This document shows, piece after piece, positions 53,727 to 63,606 of a stretch of DNA of 64,000 bases (positions within the stretch are counted from its first letter, which is position 1; each line of letters starts with the position of its first letter). Under the pieces are notes generated by a model. The model was not told the DNA's origin and searched no databases. It saw nothing but the letters and a program-made list of their open reading frames with translations. A program made the translations under genes and the position numbers. Source of the DNA: Fusobacteriales bacterium (GTDB lineage Bacteria > Fusobacteriota > Fusobacteriia > Fusobacteriales > Fusobacteriaceae). The stretch spans positions 23,041 through 87,040 of the forward strand of contig JAICDD010000013.1 of NCBI GenBank assembly GCA_020063625.1. Reading direction: 5' to 3'.

Positions 53727-55022
53727 ATGGAATATAATTGTGATGTATTAATTGTAGGAAGCGGCCTTGCTTCCTTAAATTTAGCTATAAATTTAAAAGA
53801 AGATTTAGATATTTTAATTGTAAGTAATTCTAAACTAAAAGATTGTAATAGTTATTTAGCTCAAGGTGGAATTACTACTATTAAAAATGAAGATGATAAA
53901 GAGTATTTCATTAAAGATACTCTATTAGCTGGTGAAAATGCTAATGATATTGAAACAATTAAGTTTGTTGCTGATAATGCTGATAAATCTATACAAAAGT
54001 TAATAAAATTAGGTGTTCCTTTTAATAGAGATGAAAATAATAATTTAATATATACAAAAGAAGCTGCACATTCTACAAATAGAATTCTTTATTGTGATGA
54101 TAGCAGTGGTAAAGTAATTTGGAAAACTGTTTTTTCTCATATTTCATCTAGAAAAAATATAAAAATCATTGATAATGTAGAGATAATTGATATAAAATCA
54201 GAAAATAACAGTTGTTATGGTGCTATTGGTATAGATGAAAATAACAATATTATGGAATTTAATTCTAAAATAACAGTGCTTGCTACTGGAGGAATTGGTG
54301 GATTATTTAAAAATTCTACTAATTTTAATAATATAAAAGGAATTGGAGTATCTATTGCTCTTAGAAATAATATAAAAGTAAAAGACCTTGAGTATATACA
54401 AATGCATCCAACAGCTTTTTATTCAACTTCTTTAGATAAAAGATTTTTAATTTCTGAATCTGTAAGAGGAGAAGGAGCTTATATTGTAAATGATATAGGA
54501 GAAAGATTTGTTGATGAATTATTACCTAGAAACAGAGTAAGTGAAGCAATTTTAAAAGAAAAGAAAAAACGTAATATTGATTTTGTGTATTTAGATGCTA
54601 GACACTTAGGAAAAGAGTATTTACAAAATAGATTTCCTAAAATATATAATTTCTGTCTTGAAAATGGCTATGATATGGCAAAAGACCTTATTCCTATACA
54701 TCCTTCACAACATTATTTTATGGGAGGAATAGCTGTTAATACTGAGTCTAAAACATCTATGAATAATTTATATGCTTGTGGTGAAGTTAGCTGTACTGGG
54801 CTTCATGGTAAAAATAGACTTGCTAGTAATTCTTTATTAGAAGCTGTTGTATTTTCTAAAAGTGCTGCAAATTCTATTAATAAAGAGATTGATAATAAAG
54901 ATTTAAAAATAATAAATTATACTAATAATTTATTTGAAATAAAAAAAGAAAATATAAAAATATTAATTGATACTTTTAAAAAAATTCGGGAGGATTTATC
55001 TGATGAATTTTATTCTTATTGA
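53727..55022 (+). CDS. nadB: L-aspartate oxidase
   Basis: Oxidises aspartate to iminoaspartate for quinolinate synthesis. The 431-residue protein has the FAD motif DVLIVGSGLASLNLA, SYLAQGGI near residue 50, and the flavoprotein family motifs HPTAFYST, SVRGEGAYIV and HYFMGGIAV. It is shorter than E. coli NadB, ending after the catalytic domain. The start at 53727 lies 4 bp after the nadA stop; an in-frame upstream extension that overlaps nadA is rejected. It overlaps nadC by 20 bp. Confidence 0.93.
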   Translation: MEYNCDVLIVGSGLASLNLAINLKEDLDILIVSNSKLKDCNSYLAQGGITTIKNEDDKEYFIKDTLLAGENANDIETIKFVADNADKSIQKLIKLGVPFNRDENNNLIYTKEAAHSTNRILYCDDSSGKVIWKTVFSHISSRKNIKIIDNVEIIDIKSENNSCYGAIGIDENNNIMEFNSKITVLATGGIGGLFKNSTNFNNIKGIGVSIALRNNIKVKDLEYIQMHPTAFYSTSLDKRFLISESVRGEGAYIVNDIGERFVDELLPRNRVSEAILKEKKKRNIDFVYLDARHLGKEYLQNRFPKIYNFCLENGYDMAKDLIPIHPSQHYFMGGIAVNTESKTSMNNLYACGEVSCTGLHGKNRLASNSLLEAVVFSKSAANSINKEIDNKDLKIINYTNNLFEIKKENIKILIDTFKKIREDLSDEFYSY

Positions 55023-55839
55023 TAAAATAATAAACGAAGCATTAATAGAGGATGCTATATATGATGATGTTACTACTTTAAATATCATTTCAAAAGAAAA
55101 AAAAGCTAAAATTGATTTAATTGCAAAAGAGGATTTAATAATTTGTGGGCTTTCTGTTTTTAAGAGAGTTTTTGATATATTAGGTGATGTAAATATAAAG
55201 TTTTATTATAATGAAGGTGATTTTGTAAAAAATAAAGAAATTGTTGCTACATTAGAAGGAAATGCACAAAATATTCTTTTAGGAGAAAGAGTTGCTTTAA
55301 ATTTATTACAAAGAATGAGTGGAATAGCTACTAAAACTAATAATATTGTAAAATTACTAAATGGTAGTAATGTAAAAGTTCTTGATACAAGAAAAACAAC
55401 GCCTCTTTTTAGAACTCTAGAAAAATATTCTGTAAAAATTGGTGGAGGATATAATCATAGATTTAACCTAAGTGATATGGCTATGATAAAAGATAATCAT
55501 ATTAAAGCTGCTGGTAGTATAACTAATGCTGTAAATGCTATTAGAAACAACAATCCGTTTATTAAAAAAATAGAGGTTGAATGTGAAACTATAGATGATG
55601 TAAAAGAAGCTATTTTAGCAAAAGCTGATATAATTATGCTTGATAATATGGATATAGATACTATGAGAGAAGCTATTAATATTATTAATAAACAAGCTAT
55701 AATAGAAGTATCAGGAAATGTTACAGAAGAGAGAATAAATGAGCTTAAAACTCTTGATATTGATTATATATCTATGGGCGCTCTTACTCATTCTGTAAAA
55801 GCTAGTGACCTTAGTATGAAAAATCTAGTTATTTTTTAA
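55003..55839 (+). CDS. nadC: Quinolinate phosphoribosyltransferase
   Basis: Converts quinolinate and PRPP to nicotinate mononucleotide. The 278-residue protein shows EDAIYDDVTT, the catalytic GERVALNLLQRMSGIAT, DTRKTTP and the VEVECET and IMLDNMD motifs, and GGGYNHRFNLSD. The start at 55003, nine bases after GGGAGG, overlaps the end of nadB, giving translational coupling. Completes the nadABC operon. Confidence 0.95.
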   Translation: MNFILIDKIINEALIEDAIYDDVTTLNIISKEKKAKIDLIAKEDLIICGLSVFKRVFDILGDVNIKFYYNEGDFVKNKEIVATLEGNAQNILLGERVALNLLQRMSGIATKTNNIVKLLNGSNVKVLDTRKTTPLFRTLEKYSVKIGGGYNHRFNLSDMAMIKDNHIKAAGSITNAVNAIRNNNPFIKKIEVECETIDDVKEAILAKADIIMLDNMDIDTMREAINIINKQAIIEVSGNVTEERINELKTLDIDYISMGALTHSVKASDLSMKNLVIF

Positions 55840-55881
55840 AATTTATTCTAAAAACTAAATTTTATATTTTAAATAAATTAT

Positions 55882-55918
55882 AAAAAGCAGAAGTTTTAAA
55901 AACTTCTGCTTTTTTTTG
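55882..55918. terminator. Bidirectional terminator between nadC and adhE
   Basis: Stem of AAAAAGCAGAAGTTT / AAACTTCTGCTTTTT with A and T runs on both sides; serves both convergent genes. Confidence 0.88.
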
Positions 55919-55955
55919 TTTTAAATTGATTGAGGTAATTATGGTTAAAATTTTA

Positions 55956-58592
55956 TTATTCTTCTGTTTTCTCTACTTCTTCAGCAGCTTTTTTAGCTTC
56001 ATATTCTTCTGCTCCATAATAAGCTCTTAAATAAAGCTCTTTTAATTCTGACATTAATGGATATCTAGGGTTTGCACCTGTACATTGATCGTCAAATGCT
56101 TCCTCTGTCATTTTATCTAAACTATCTAAGAATTCTTTTTCATTTATTCCATACTCTTTTATTGTAGCAGGAATTCCTATTTTAGCTTTTAACTCTTCTA
56201 TTTTAGCAACTAATTTTTGTATTTTTTCTTCAATAGTTGTTCCACCTAATCCTAAATGATCAGCAATTGCAGCATATCTATATTTTGCATCTGGATATTT
56301 ATATTGTGCAAATGCAGCTTGTTTTCTAGGATTATCAGTAGCGTTATATTTAATAACTTCATTTAATAATAAAGCATTAGCAACTCCATGTGGTATATGA
56401 TGTGTTCCACCTAATTTATGTGCCATTGAATGACAAATACCTAAGAAAGCATTAGCAAATGCCATACCAGCTATACAAGAAGCATTAGCCATTTTTTCTT
56501 TTGCTTTTATAGCTTCTGCACCTTTTTCATATGATTCTGGTAAATATTTAAATACAAGTCTTATAGCTTCTAATGATAAAGGTTTTGTATATTCAGAAGC
56601 AAGTACAGATACATAAGCTTCTATAGCATGTGTAAGAACGTCTATTCCTGATGCTGAAGTTAATCCTTTAGGCATAGAAAGCATTAATTGAGGGTCAACT
56701 ATAGCCATATTAGGAGTTAATTCATAATCAGCTAATGGATATTTTACTCCTGTCTCATCATCTGTAATAACAGCAAATGGAGTTACTTCAGAACCTGTTC
56801 CTGCTGATGTTGCTACTGCTATAAATTGAGCTTTTTGACCTAATTTTGGAAATTCAAATATTCTTTTTCTTATATCCATAAATCTCATAGCAAGGTCTTC
56901 AAATCTTACTTCTGGATGCTCATATAATGTCCACATAATTTTACCTGCATCCATTGGTGAACCTCCACCAAGAGCTATAATTACATCTGGTTGATAAGCA
57001 AGCATTGCTTCTGCTCCTGCTCTTGCACTTGATAAAGTAGGATCTGCTTGTACATCAGAGAATATTCTATAATCTACTCCTATTTCATCTAATACATTTG
57101 TAATATGATCTGTATATCCTAAGCTAGCAAGTACATTATCAGTAACTATAAATGCTTTTTTCTTAGTCCCTTTTAATTCTTGAAGTGCAATAGGTAATGA
57201 CCCATATTTAAAGTAAACTTTTTCTGGAACTCTAAACCAAAGCATATTTTCTCTCCTTTCAGCTACTGTTTTTATATTAATTAAATGTTTTACTCCTACG
57301 TTTTCAGATACTGCATTTCCTCCCCAAGATCCACAACCAAGTGTTAATGATGGAGCTAATTTAAAGTTGTAAATATCTCCAATAGCACCTTGAGATGAAG
57401 GCATATTTATAAGAGTTCTTCCTGTTTTCATAGTTTTTCCAAATTTAGCAATTTTTTCTTGTTGAGTTACTTGATCTGCATATAATACAGATGTATGTCC
57501 CATTCCACCAAGTTCTACTAATCTATCAGCTTTAGCTAAAGCATCTTCAAATGAAGTAGATTTATACATAGCTAATACTGGAGATAATTTTTCATGTGAG
57601 AATGGTTCTTCTAATTCAACAGATTCAACTTCTCCTATTAATACTTTTGCATTTTTAGGTACTTCTATTCCTGCTAATTGAGCTATTTTATATGCTGATT
57701 GTCCAACAATATTAGCATTTAATCTACCATCTACAATAATAGTATCTCTTACTTTATCTATTTCATCACCTTTTAAGATATAAGCTCCTCTTAATTCAAA
57801 CTCTTTTTTAACTTCATCATATATTTTATCAGAAACGATAACAGCTTGTTCAGATGCACAAATTACTCCATTATCAAATGTTTTTGATAAAAGTATAGAG
57901 TTTACAGCCATTTTTATATGTGCTGATTCATCTATAATAACAGGAGTATTTCCAGCTCCAACTCCTATAGCGGGTACTCCTGATGAATAAGCAGCTTTTA
58001 CCATTCCAGGCCCACCAGTAGCTAATATTAAATCTACTGATCTCATTAATACATTTGACATTTCAACTGATGGAGTATCAATCCATGCAATTATATCTTC
58101 TGGAGCTCCAGCTTTTACTGCAGCATCAAGAACTAATTTTGCAGCAGCTATTGTACACTCTTTTGCTCTTGGGTGTGGTGAAAATATAATACCATTCCTT
58201 GTTTTTAAAGCTATTAAAGCTTTGAATATTGCTGTTGAAGTAGGATTTGTTGTAGGTATAATTCCTGCAATTATTCCTATTGGTTCAGCTATTTTTGTTA
58301 CACCAAATGCATTATCTTTTTCTATTACTCCACAAGTTTTAAAATCTTTGTATTGATTATATATGTATTCTGATGCAAAGTGATTTTTTATTACTTTATC
58401 TTCTACTATTCCCATTCCAGTTTCTTCTACTGCTAATTTTGCAAGCTCAATTCTAGCATTATTTGCTGCTAAAGCTGCTTGTCTAAAAATCTCATCAACT
58501 TGTTCTTGTGAAAAAGTTGAAAATTTTTCTTGTGCTTCTCTTACTTTTTTAATAGCAAGATTTAACTCATCAACATTTGTTACTTTAAACAT
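55956..58592 (-). CDS. adhE: Bifunctional acetaldehyde-CoA/alcohol dehydrogenase
   Basis: Reduces acetyl-CoA to ethanol via acetaldehyde during fermentation. The 878-residue protein combines an N-terminal CoA-acylating aldehyde dehydrogenase (catalytic Cys in DNGVICASEQAV near 249) and a C-terminal iron-dependent alcohol dehydrogenase (GGGSPMDAGKIMW, HAIEAYVS, ICHSMAHKLGG metal ligands). A TTGACA-17-TATATT promoter lies at 58735-58763 on the minus strand. The terminator with nadC follows. It is a key sink for NADH and acts with the hydrogenase below. Confidence 0.97.
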   Translation of the reverse strand: MFKVTNVDELNLAIKKVREAQEKFSTFSQEQVDEIFRQAALAANNARIELAKLAVEETGMGIVEDKVIKNHFASEYIYNQYKDFKTCGVIEKDNAFGVTKIAEPIGIIAGIIPTTNPTSTAIFKALIALKTRNGIIFSPHPRAKECTIAAAKLVLDAAVKAGAPEDIIAWIDTPSVEMSNVLMRSVDLILATGGPGMVKAAYSSGVPAIGVGAGNTPVIIDESAHIKMAVNSILLSKTFDNGVICASEQAVIVSDKIYDEVKKEFELRGAYILKGDEIDKVRDTIIVDGRLNANIVGQSAYKIAQLAGIEVPKNAKVLIGEVESVELEEPFSHEKLSPVLAMYKSTSFEDALAKADRLVELGGMGHTSVLYADQVTQQEKIAKFGKTMKTGRTLINMPSSQGAIGDIYNFKLAPSLTLGCGSWGGNAVSENVGVKHLINIKTVAERRENMLWFRVPEKVYFKYGSLPIALQELKGTKKKAFIVTDNVLASLGYTDHITNVLDEIGVDYRIFSDVQADPTLSSARAGAEAMLAYQPDVIIALGGGSPMDAGKIMWTLYEHPEVRFEDLAMRFMDIRKRIFEFPKLGQKAQFIAVATSAGTGSEVTPFAVITDDETGVKYPLADYELTPNMAIVDPQLMLSMPKGLTSASGIDVLTHAIEAYVSVLASEYTKPLSLEAIRLVFKYLPESYEKGAEAIKAKEKMANASCIAGMAFANAFLGICHSMAHKLGGTHHIPHGVANALLLNEVIKYNATDNPRKQAAFAQYKYPDAKYRYAAIADHLGLGGTTIEEKIQKLVAKIEELKAKIGIPATIKEYGINEKEFLDSLDKMTEEAFDDQCTGANPRYPLMSELKELYLRAYYGAEEYEAKKAAEEVEKTEE

Positions 58593-58734
58593 ATTCCTTC
58601 CTCCTAAAGTGAATTTTTTAACTACAATATGTAAAAAAATTTAAAAACTTTTTAAACCCTTTATTTTAAAATAGTATTTAATAGCCGTTAAGTATAGTTT
58701 AAATTATTTTTTTAACAACCATTTTTACAAGATA

Positions 58735-58763
58735 AATATATCATAACTCTAAATTAATGTCAA
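58735..58763 (-). promoter_or_regulatory. Promoter of adhE
   Basis: Minus-strand TTGACA (58758-58763), 17-bp spacer, TATATT (58735-58740). Downstream of it lies a TTGTTAAA segment, a half-site like that of Rex-type redox repressors. The remaining parts of 58593-58988 hold no gene that I can see. Confidence 0.65.
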
Positions 58764-58934
58764 ACTTTTTTTGAAATTTTTTTTCGTTTTTTTGAAAAAG
58801 AACTAAATGATTTTTTTCACTACACTTTTGTTGGATTTTTAAAACTAAGTTTTATTAAAAAACTAATTTCTATTAAGTAAATTAAAATGAATCATTTAAA
58901 ATAAAGAACTCGTTTAATTAATTTTGTATAATTT

Positions 58935-58973
58935 ATCAAAAAAGAAAAACTTCCCTAAAATTTTAGGGAAGTT
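58935..58973 (-). terminator. Terminator of the hydrogenase operon
   Basis: A 13-bp perfect stem (AACTTCCCTAAAA with its reverse complement, 58948-58973) is followed on the minus strand by a T-rich run. Confidence 0.9.
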
Positions 58974-58988
58974 ATAATTTAATTATAA

Positions 58989-60743
58989 TTAAATTTTGTG
59001 TTTTGGGAAATATTTTGTATGTAATAATTCATGAGCTTTGTGACTCATTGGTTTTTCTAAATGTTTTTCATAAATAGCTTTAACATAAGGATTTTCATGT
59101 GATTTTCTAATTTCACAATTTTCATCTATTGTATTAAGAGCTTCTGTTCTTTTTTTGATTATTTCAAAGTTTCCGTTATGGTAAGGTTGTCCTCCTCCAC
59201 CAACACATCCACCTTTACATGCCATTATTTCTATAGCGTGTAATTTTTCTTCTCCAGCTCTTACTTTTTCAAGTAATGATCTAGCTTCTCCAAGTCCATG
59301 AGCTATTCCTATTCTAAGGTCTAAATCTCCAACTTTTACAGTAGCTACTCTACATCCTTCATATCCTCTTAATGCTTCAAAATCAACATTTTCTAAAGTT
59401 TCTCCAGTTACCCATTCGTAAGCAGTTCTTGTAGCAGCTTCTATAACTCCTCCTGTTCTTCCGAAGATAACTCCAGCTCCTGTATAATCTCCAAGAGGTG
59501 CATCAAATTTTGATTTTGGTAATTTTTTAAGATCGATATTAGCTTGTTTTAATAATTTTGCTAATTCTCTAGTAGAGATTGAAATATCTACATCAGGATT
59601 TCCATCTTTAGAAAATTCTTCTCTTCCAGCTTCATATTTTTTAGCAAGACAAGGCATAACTGATACAACTACTAAGTCTTCTCTATTTATTCCTTCTTCT
59701 TTTGCCCAAATATTTTTAGCTACAGCACCAAACATTTGTTGTGGTGATTTTGCTGATGAAGGTACATCTAACATATCAGGGAAATTATGCTCAATGAATT
59801 TTACCCATGCAGGACAACATGAAGTTAATATAGGTAATGCTTTTTCATCTCCAGCTAAGTATTTTTCTAATCTAGCTTTTAATTCTGAAGCTTCTTCCAT
59901 TATTGTTAAGTCAGCAGCCCAGTTAGTATCAAATACTCCATCAAATCCTAATTTTTTAAGAGCTGTAACCATTTCTCCTTCTACATTTGTTCCTACTGGA
60001 TATCCAAATTCTTCTCCAAGTGCTGCTCTTACTGCTGGAGCTACTTGTACAATAACTTTTTTTCTATCGTCAGCTAATGCTCTTACTACTTCCCATGTAT
60101 GGTCAGCTTCATTTAAAGCTCCTACTGGACATACAGCAACACATTGTCCACAGTAAGTACATACTGAATCTTCTAAATCTTGTTCAAATGCAGGTGCTAC
60201 TACTGCTTCAAATCCTCTGTTTACTCCTGATAAAGCTCCAACAGTTTGGATTTTATTACACATAGTTTCACATCTTCTACACATGATACATTTATCCATA
60301 TCTCTTATAATTGAAGGTGAATAATCTTTTCTATAAGTTGATTCTTCTCCCTCAAATCTTATTTCTCTTATTCCAAATTGAATAGCTAAATCTTGAAGAG
60401 TACAATCTCCTGATTTTGAACATGCTAAACAATCTTTTGGATGGTCTGATAACATTAATTCAAGTACTGTTTTTCTTCTTTGCATTACTTTCATTGAATT
60501 AGTTGTAACATTCATTCCATCAAATACTGGTGTAGCACATGAAGGTGCAAGATTTCTTCTTCCTTCTACTTCTACAACACATATTCTACATGATGCACAA
60601 TCATTTTTATAATCAGCTGATCCTATATTTAAATAACATAAACTTGGTATATCTATTCCTAATGATTTAGCAGCTGCTAATATAGTACTATTCTTAGGTA
60701 CTTCTGTTTGGATACCATCTATAGTAACTTTTACCATTTCCAT
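58989..60743 (-). CDS. hndD: [FeFe] hydrogenase catalytic subunit (HndD/HydA)
   Basis: Produces or consumes H2 with electrons from NADH and probably ferredoxin. The 584-residue protein has an N-terminal [2Fe-2S] domain (ASCRIC), a His-ligated cluster (HPKDCLACSKSGDC), two [4Fe-4S] ferredoxin motifs and an H-cluster domain with L1 LTSCCPAWVKF, L2 VMPCLAKKYEA and L3 MACKGGCVGGGGQPY. The ATG at 60743 follows AAGGAG with an 11-base gap; a GTG at 60755 is the alternative. It is last in the hndABCD-type operon and is followed by a strong terminator. Confidence 0.96.
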   Translation of the reverse strand: MEMVKVTIDGIQTEVPKNSTILAAAKSLGIDIPSLCYLNIGSADYKNDCASCRICVVEVEGRRNLAPSCATPVFDGMNVTTNSMKVMQRRKTVLELMLSDHPKDCLACSKSGDCTLQDLAIQFGIREIRFEGEESTYRKDYSPSIIRDMDKCIMCRRCETMCNKIQTVGALSGVNRGFEAVVAPAFEQDLEDSVCTYCGQCVAVCPVGALNEADHTWEVVRALADDRKKVIVQVAPAVRAALGEEFGYPVGTNVEGEMVTALKKLGFDGVFDTNWAADLTIMEEASELKARLEKYLAGDEKALPILTSCCPAWVKFIEHNFPDMLDVPSSAKSPQQMFGAVAKNIWAKEEGINREDLVVVSVMPCLAKKYEAGREEFSKDGNPDVDISISTRELAKLLKQANIDLKKLPKSKFDAPLGDYTGAGVIFGRTGGVIEAATRTAYEWVTGETLENVDFEALRGYEGCRVATVKVGDLDLRIGIAHGLGEARSLLEKVRAGEEKLHAIEIMACKGGCVGGGGQPYHNGNFEIIKKRTEALNTIDENCEIRKSHENPYVKAIYEKHLEKPMSHKAHELLHTKYFPKHKI

Positions 60744-60791
60744 TACTTTATTCACTCCTTTTTTGATTACTTTATTCTATAATTCGATAAA

Positions 60792-62579
60792 TTACGCTCT
60801 GTCAATAGCTTTAAATTTACATGTAGAATAACATGCTCCACATTTAATACATTTTTCTTGATCAATTACATGTTTTTCTTTTACTTTTCCAGCAATACAA
60901 TTTACAGGACATACTCTAGCACATGCTGTACATCCAATACATTTATCATTAATAGTGTATTGTAATAAATCTTGACATGCTCCAGCTGGACATTTTTTAT
61001 CTTTTACGTGTGCTACATATTCATCCCAGAAATTATTTAAAGTAGAAAGTACTGGGTTTGGAGCTGTTTGTCCTAGTCCACATAATGAAGTATCTTTTAT
61101 TGTTTCAGATAATTCTCTTAATAACTCAAGGTCTTCCATAGTTCCATTACCTTTAGTTATTTTTTCTAATATTTCAAGTAATCTTTTGTTTCCTACTCTA
61201 CATGGAGTACATTTTCCACATGATTCTTCAACAGTGAATTCAAGATAGAATTTTGATACTGCTACCATACAATCATCTTCATCCATAACTATCATTCCAC
61301 CAGAACCCATCATAGATCCTTTAGCAGTTAATGTATCAAAATCAATTGGAGTATCTAAATCTTTCTCAGTAAGACATCCTCCAGATGGTCCTCCTGTTTG
61401 TACAGCTTTAAATCTTTTTCCATCTTTGATTCCTCCACCGATTTCAAAGATAACTTCTCTTAAAGTTGTACCCATTGGTACTTCTACAAGTCCTACGTTG
61501 TTTATTTTTCCAGCAAGTGCAAAAACTTTAGTTCCTGTTGATTTTTCAGTTCCTATAGTTGTATACCATTCTCCACCATTTAAAATAATTTCTGGTATAT
61601 TTGCAAATGTTTCTACGTTATTAACATTTGTAGGTCTTCCAAAGTATCCTGATTCAGCTGGGAAAGGTGGTTTAGAAGTAGGTTCTCCTCTTTCTCCCTC
61701 CATTGAGTGAATAAGTGCTGTTTCTTCTCCACATACAAAAGCTCCAGCTCCATATTTTATTTCTATATCAAAGCTAAAGTCTGTTCCAAGAATATTTTCT
61801 CCTAATAAACCATATTCTTTAGCATCATTTATAGCTTTTCTTAATCTTTTTATTGCTAATGGATACTCAGCTCTTATGTATACAAGTCCTTTATTTGCTC
61901 CAGTAGCATATCCACAAATTGCCATAGCTTCTATAACTGAATGAGGGTCTCCTTCAAGGATAGATCTATCCATAAATGCACCTGGATCTCCTTCATCGGC
62001 GTTACATACTACATATTTTTGATCAGCTTTATTATTTGCTGCAAATTGCCATTTTAATCCAGTAGGGAATCCTCCTCCACCTCTTCCTCTTATTTTAGAA
62101 AGTTTTACTTCATTTATTACTTCTTCAGGAGATAATTCTGATAAACATTTTCCTAATGCTTGGTATCCTCTATTTCCTAAATATTCTTCTATATTTTCAG
62201 GATTAATAAGTCCACAGTTTCTAAGTGCTATTCTTTGTTGTTTACCATAAAACTCCATTTTATCAGAATCTGATATTTTTTCTTTCGTTCTAGGATCTTT
62301 ATATAATAAGCTTTCTATTTTTTCACCTTTTATTAAATCTTCTTCTACTATTCTAGCTGCATCTTCAGGTTTTACTTCTACATAAAAAGTATTACTAGGT
62401 ACTATTTTAACAATAGGTCCTTTTTCACAGAATCCAAAACATCCTGTTAAAATAACTTGAACCTCATCTTCCATTCCTTTTTCTTTTAATAAAGCATTTA
62501 TATTATCTGCTATTTGTCCAGATTTTGAAGATAAACAACCTGTCCCTCCACATATTAGGACATGTTTTTTATATGCCAT
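60792..62579 (-). CDS. hndC: NADH-binding subunit of the hydrogenase (HndC/HydB, NuoF-like)
   Basis: The diaphorase subunit, which binds FMN and NAD(P)H. The 595-residue protein has an N-terminal thioredoxin-like [2Fe-2S] domain (CGGTGCLSS and CFGFCEKGP), the NuoF FMN/NADH core (GRGGGGFPTGLKW, CNADEGDPGAFMDR), a [4Fe-4S] site SCGKCTPCRVG and two C-terminal ferredoxin clusters (CIGCTACARVCPVNC, CIKCGACYSTC). AGGAGGG precedes the ATG. It is the intact electron-input subunit between the interrupted HndB-like gene and hndD. Confidence 0.95.
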   Translation of the reverse strand: MAYKKHVLICGGTGCLSSKSGQIADNINALLKEKGMEDEVQVILTGCFGFCEKGPIVKIVPSNTFYVEVKPEDAARIVEEDLIKGEKIESLLYKDPRTKEKISDSDKMEFYGKQQRIALRNCGLINPENIEEYLGNRGYQALGKCLSELSPEEVINEVKLSKIRGRGGGGFPTGLKWQFAANNKADQKYVVCNADEGDPGAFMDRSILEGDPHSVIEAMAICGYATGANKGLVYIRAEYPLAIKRLRKAINDAKEYGLLGENILGTDFSFDIEIKYGAGAFVCGEETALIHSMEGERGEPTSKPPFPAESGYFGRPTNVNNVETFANIPEIILNGGEWYTTIGTEKSTGTKVFALAGKINNVGLVEVPMGTTLREVIFEIGGGIKDGKRFKAVQTGGPSGGCLTEKDLDTPIDFDTLTAKGSMMGSGGMIVMDEDDCMVAVSKFYLEFTVEESCGKCTPCRVGNKRLLEILEKITKGNGTMEDLELLRELSETIKDTSLCGLGQTAPNPVLSTLNNFWDEYVAHVKDKKCPAGACQDLLQYTINDKCIGCTACARVCPVNCIAGKVKEKHVIDQEKCIKCGACYSTCKFKAIDRA

Positions 62580-62596
62580 GTTATTACCCTCCTCGA

Positions 62597-63019
62597 TTAA
62601 TGATTACAATTACAACTATTTCCTGTGTTATCTTTTAAAAAACCAATAATGTTTTCTGTATTTTTTACATATTTAATAATTATTTCTTCTGCTTCTTTTT
62701 CATCAATATTTCCAAATACAACACTTCCTGCATCTGGAACTATTATCTCAAGTGAAGGATTATCACTGTTATAGCCTTTAAATTCTGTTTGGTATACAAC
62801 TACATTTTCTAAGTTTTCTTTTTTTATTAGTTCTATAATATGTATACCTACTTCATCAGCTCTTTTTTTAGCTAAAAGACTATTTTTTGAAATTCCTACC
62901 TTTACTTGAATAACATTTTCAAGTTCTACTTCGCTTCATTTTTTTCTTAATTGAATTAAAGCTTCACACTCTTTACCTATTTTTTTTAATTCTTCTACTG
63001 ATTTGATTTTTTTAGACAT
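62597..63019 (-). pseudogene. HndB-like [2Fe-2S] protein interrupted by in-frame TGA
   Basis: A 141-codon frame at the hndB position of the operon with AGG before the ATG (63019) but a TGA at codon 28 (62936-62938). Both halves look like HndB: KSVEELKKIGKECEALIQLRK before it, ENVIQVKVGISKNS and VVVYQTEFKGYN after it. The downstream part has no usable start codon. The cysteines that normally ligate the cluster (CGIAAGAR-like) are replaced by NSLLAKKRA, while the C-terminus ends in CNCNH. A point mutation (GGA to TGA), an error or recoding are all possible. Confidence 0.7.
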
Positions 63020-63047
63020 TCAAATCCCTCCAGTTATATTTTTTTAA

Positions 63048-63539
63048 TTATCCTAATTCTTTATATTTTTTTATTATAGCATCTACATCTTTTGCTTCAT
63101 CTTTACCGTATACATCTTCACCAACTAATACAACTGGTGCAAGTCCACATGCTCCAACACATCTTAAAGCATCAATTGAAAATAAACCATCAACAGTAGT
63201 TTCTCCTGCTTTGATTCCTAATTTTGCTTCTAAATCTTTTAATACTTTTTCTGCTCCTCTAACGAAACAAGCTGTTCCCATACATACTGATATAGGATAT
63301 TTTCCTTTTGGAGTCATAGTAAAGAATGAGTAAAAACTTACTACTCCATATACTTTTGCTAATGATACTCCTAATGCCTCAGCAACAAAAGCTTGAACTT
63401 CTTTTGGTAAATAACCAAAAATTTCTTGAGCTTTATGAAGCACTGATATTAGAGCTCCTTCTTTTGTTTCCAATCCATCAATAAACTCTTCAAGCTTTTT
63501 AAAACATTCATCTTTTAATTTGTTTTCACAAGCTGACAT
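63048..63539 (-). CDS. hndA: Hydrogenase [2Fe-2S] subunit (HndA/HydC, NuoE-like)
   Basis: A 163-residue NuoE-like subunit that transfers electrons between the flavin subunit and the hydrogenase. Four cysteines of a thioredoxin-like [2Fe-2S] site are visible: CMGTAC (about 88-93) and CVGAC (about 128-132), with the preceding KVYGVVSFYSFFTMTPKGKY. The conserved N-terminal helical region (ALISVLHKAQEIFGYLP) is present. It is the first gene of the hndABCD-like operon, transcribed from the promoter at 63607-63635. Confidence 0.95.
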   Translation of the reverse strand: MSACENKLKDECFKKLEEFIDGLETKEGALISVLHKAQEIFGYLPKEVQAFVAEALGVSLAKVYGVVSFYSFFTMTPKGKYPISVCMGTACFVRGAEKVLKDLEAKLGIKAGETTVDGLFSIDALRCVGACGLAPVVLVGEDVYGKDEAKDVDAIIKKYKELG

Positions 63540-63606
63540 CTTATTCCTCCTTATAATTTTGTAAACATTAAGTATATTTTTTCACATTTGTTAAACTATA
63601 CGCTTT

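Noticed and set aside
53655..53727. An upstream extension of nadB into nadA
   Set aside because: The added residues are the other frame of nadA. The ATG at 53727 has AAGGAG nearby and gives the normal FAD motif start.
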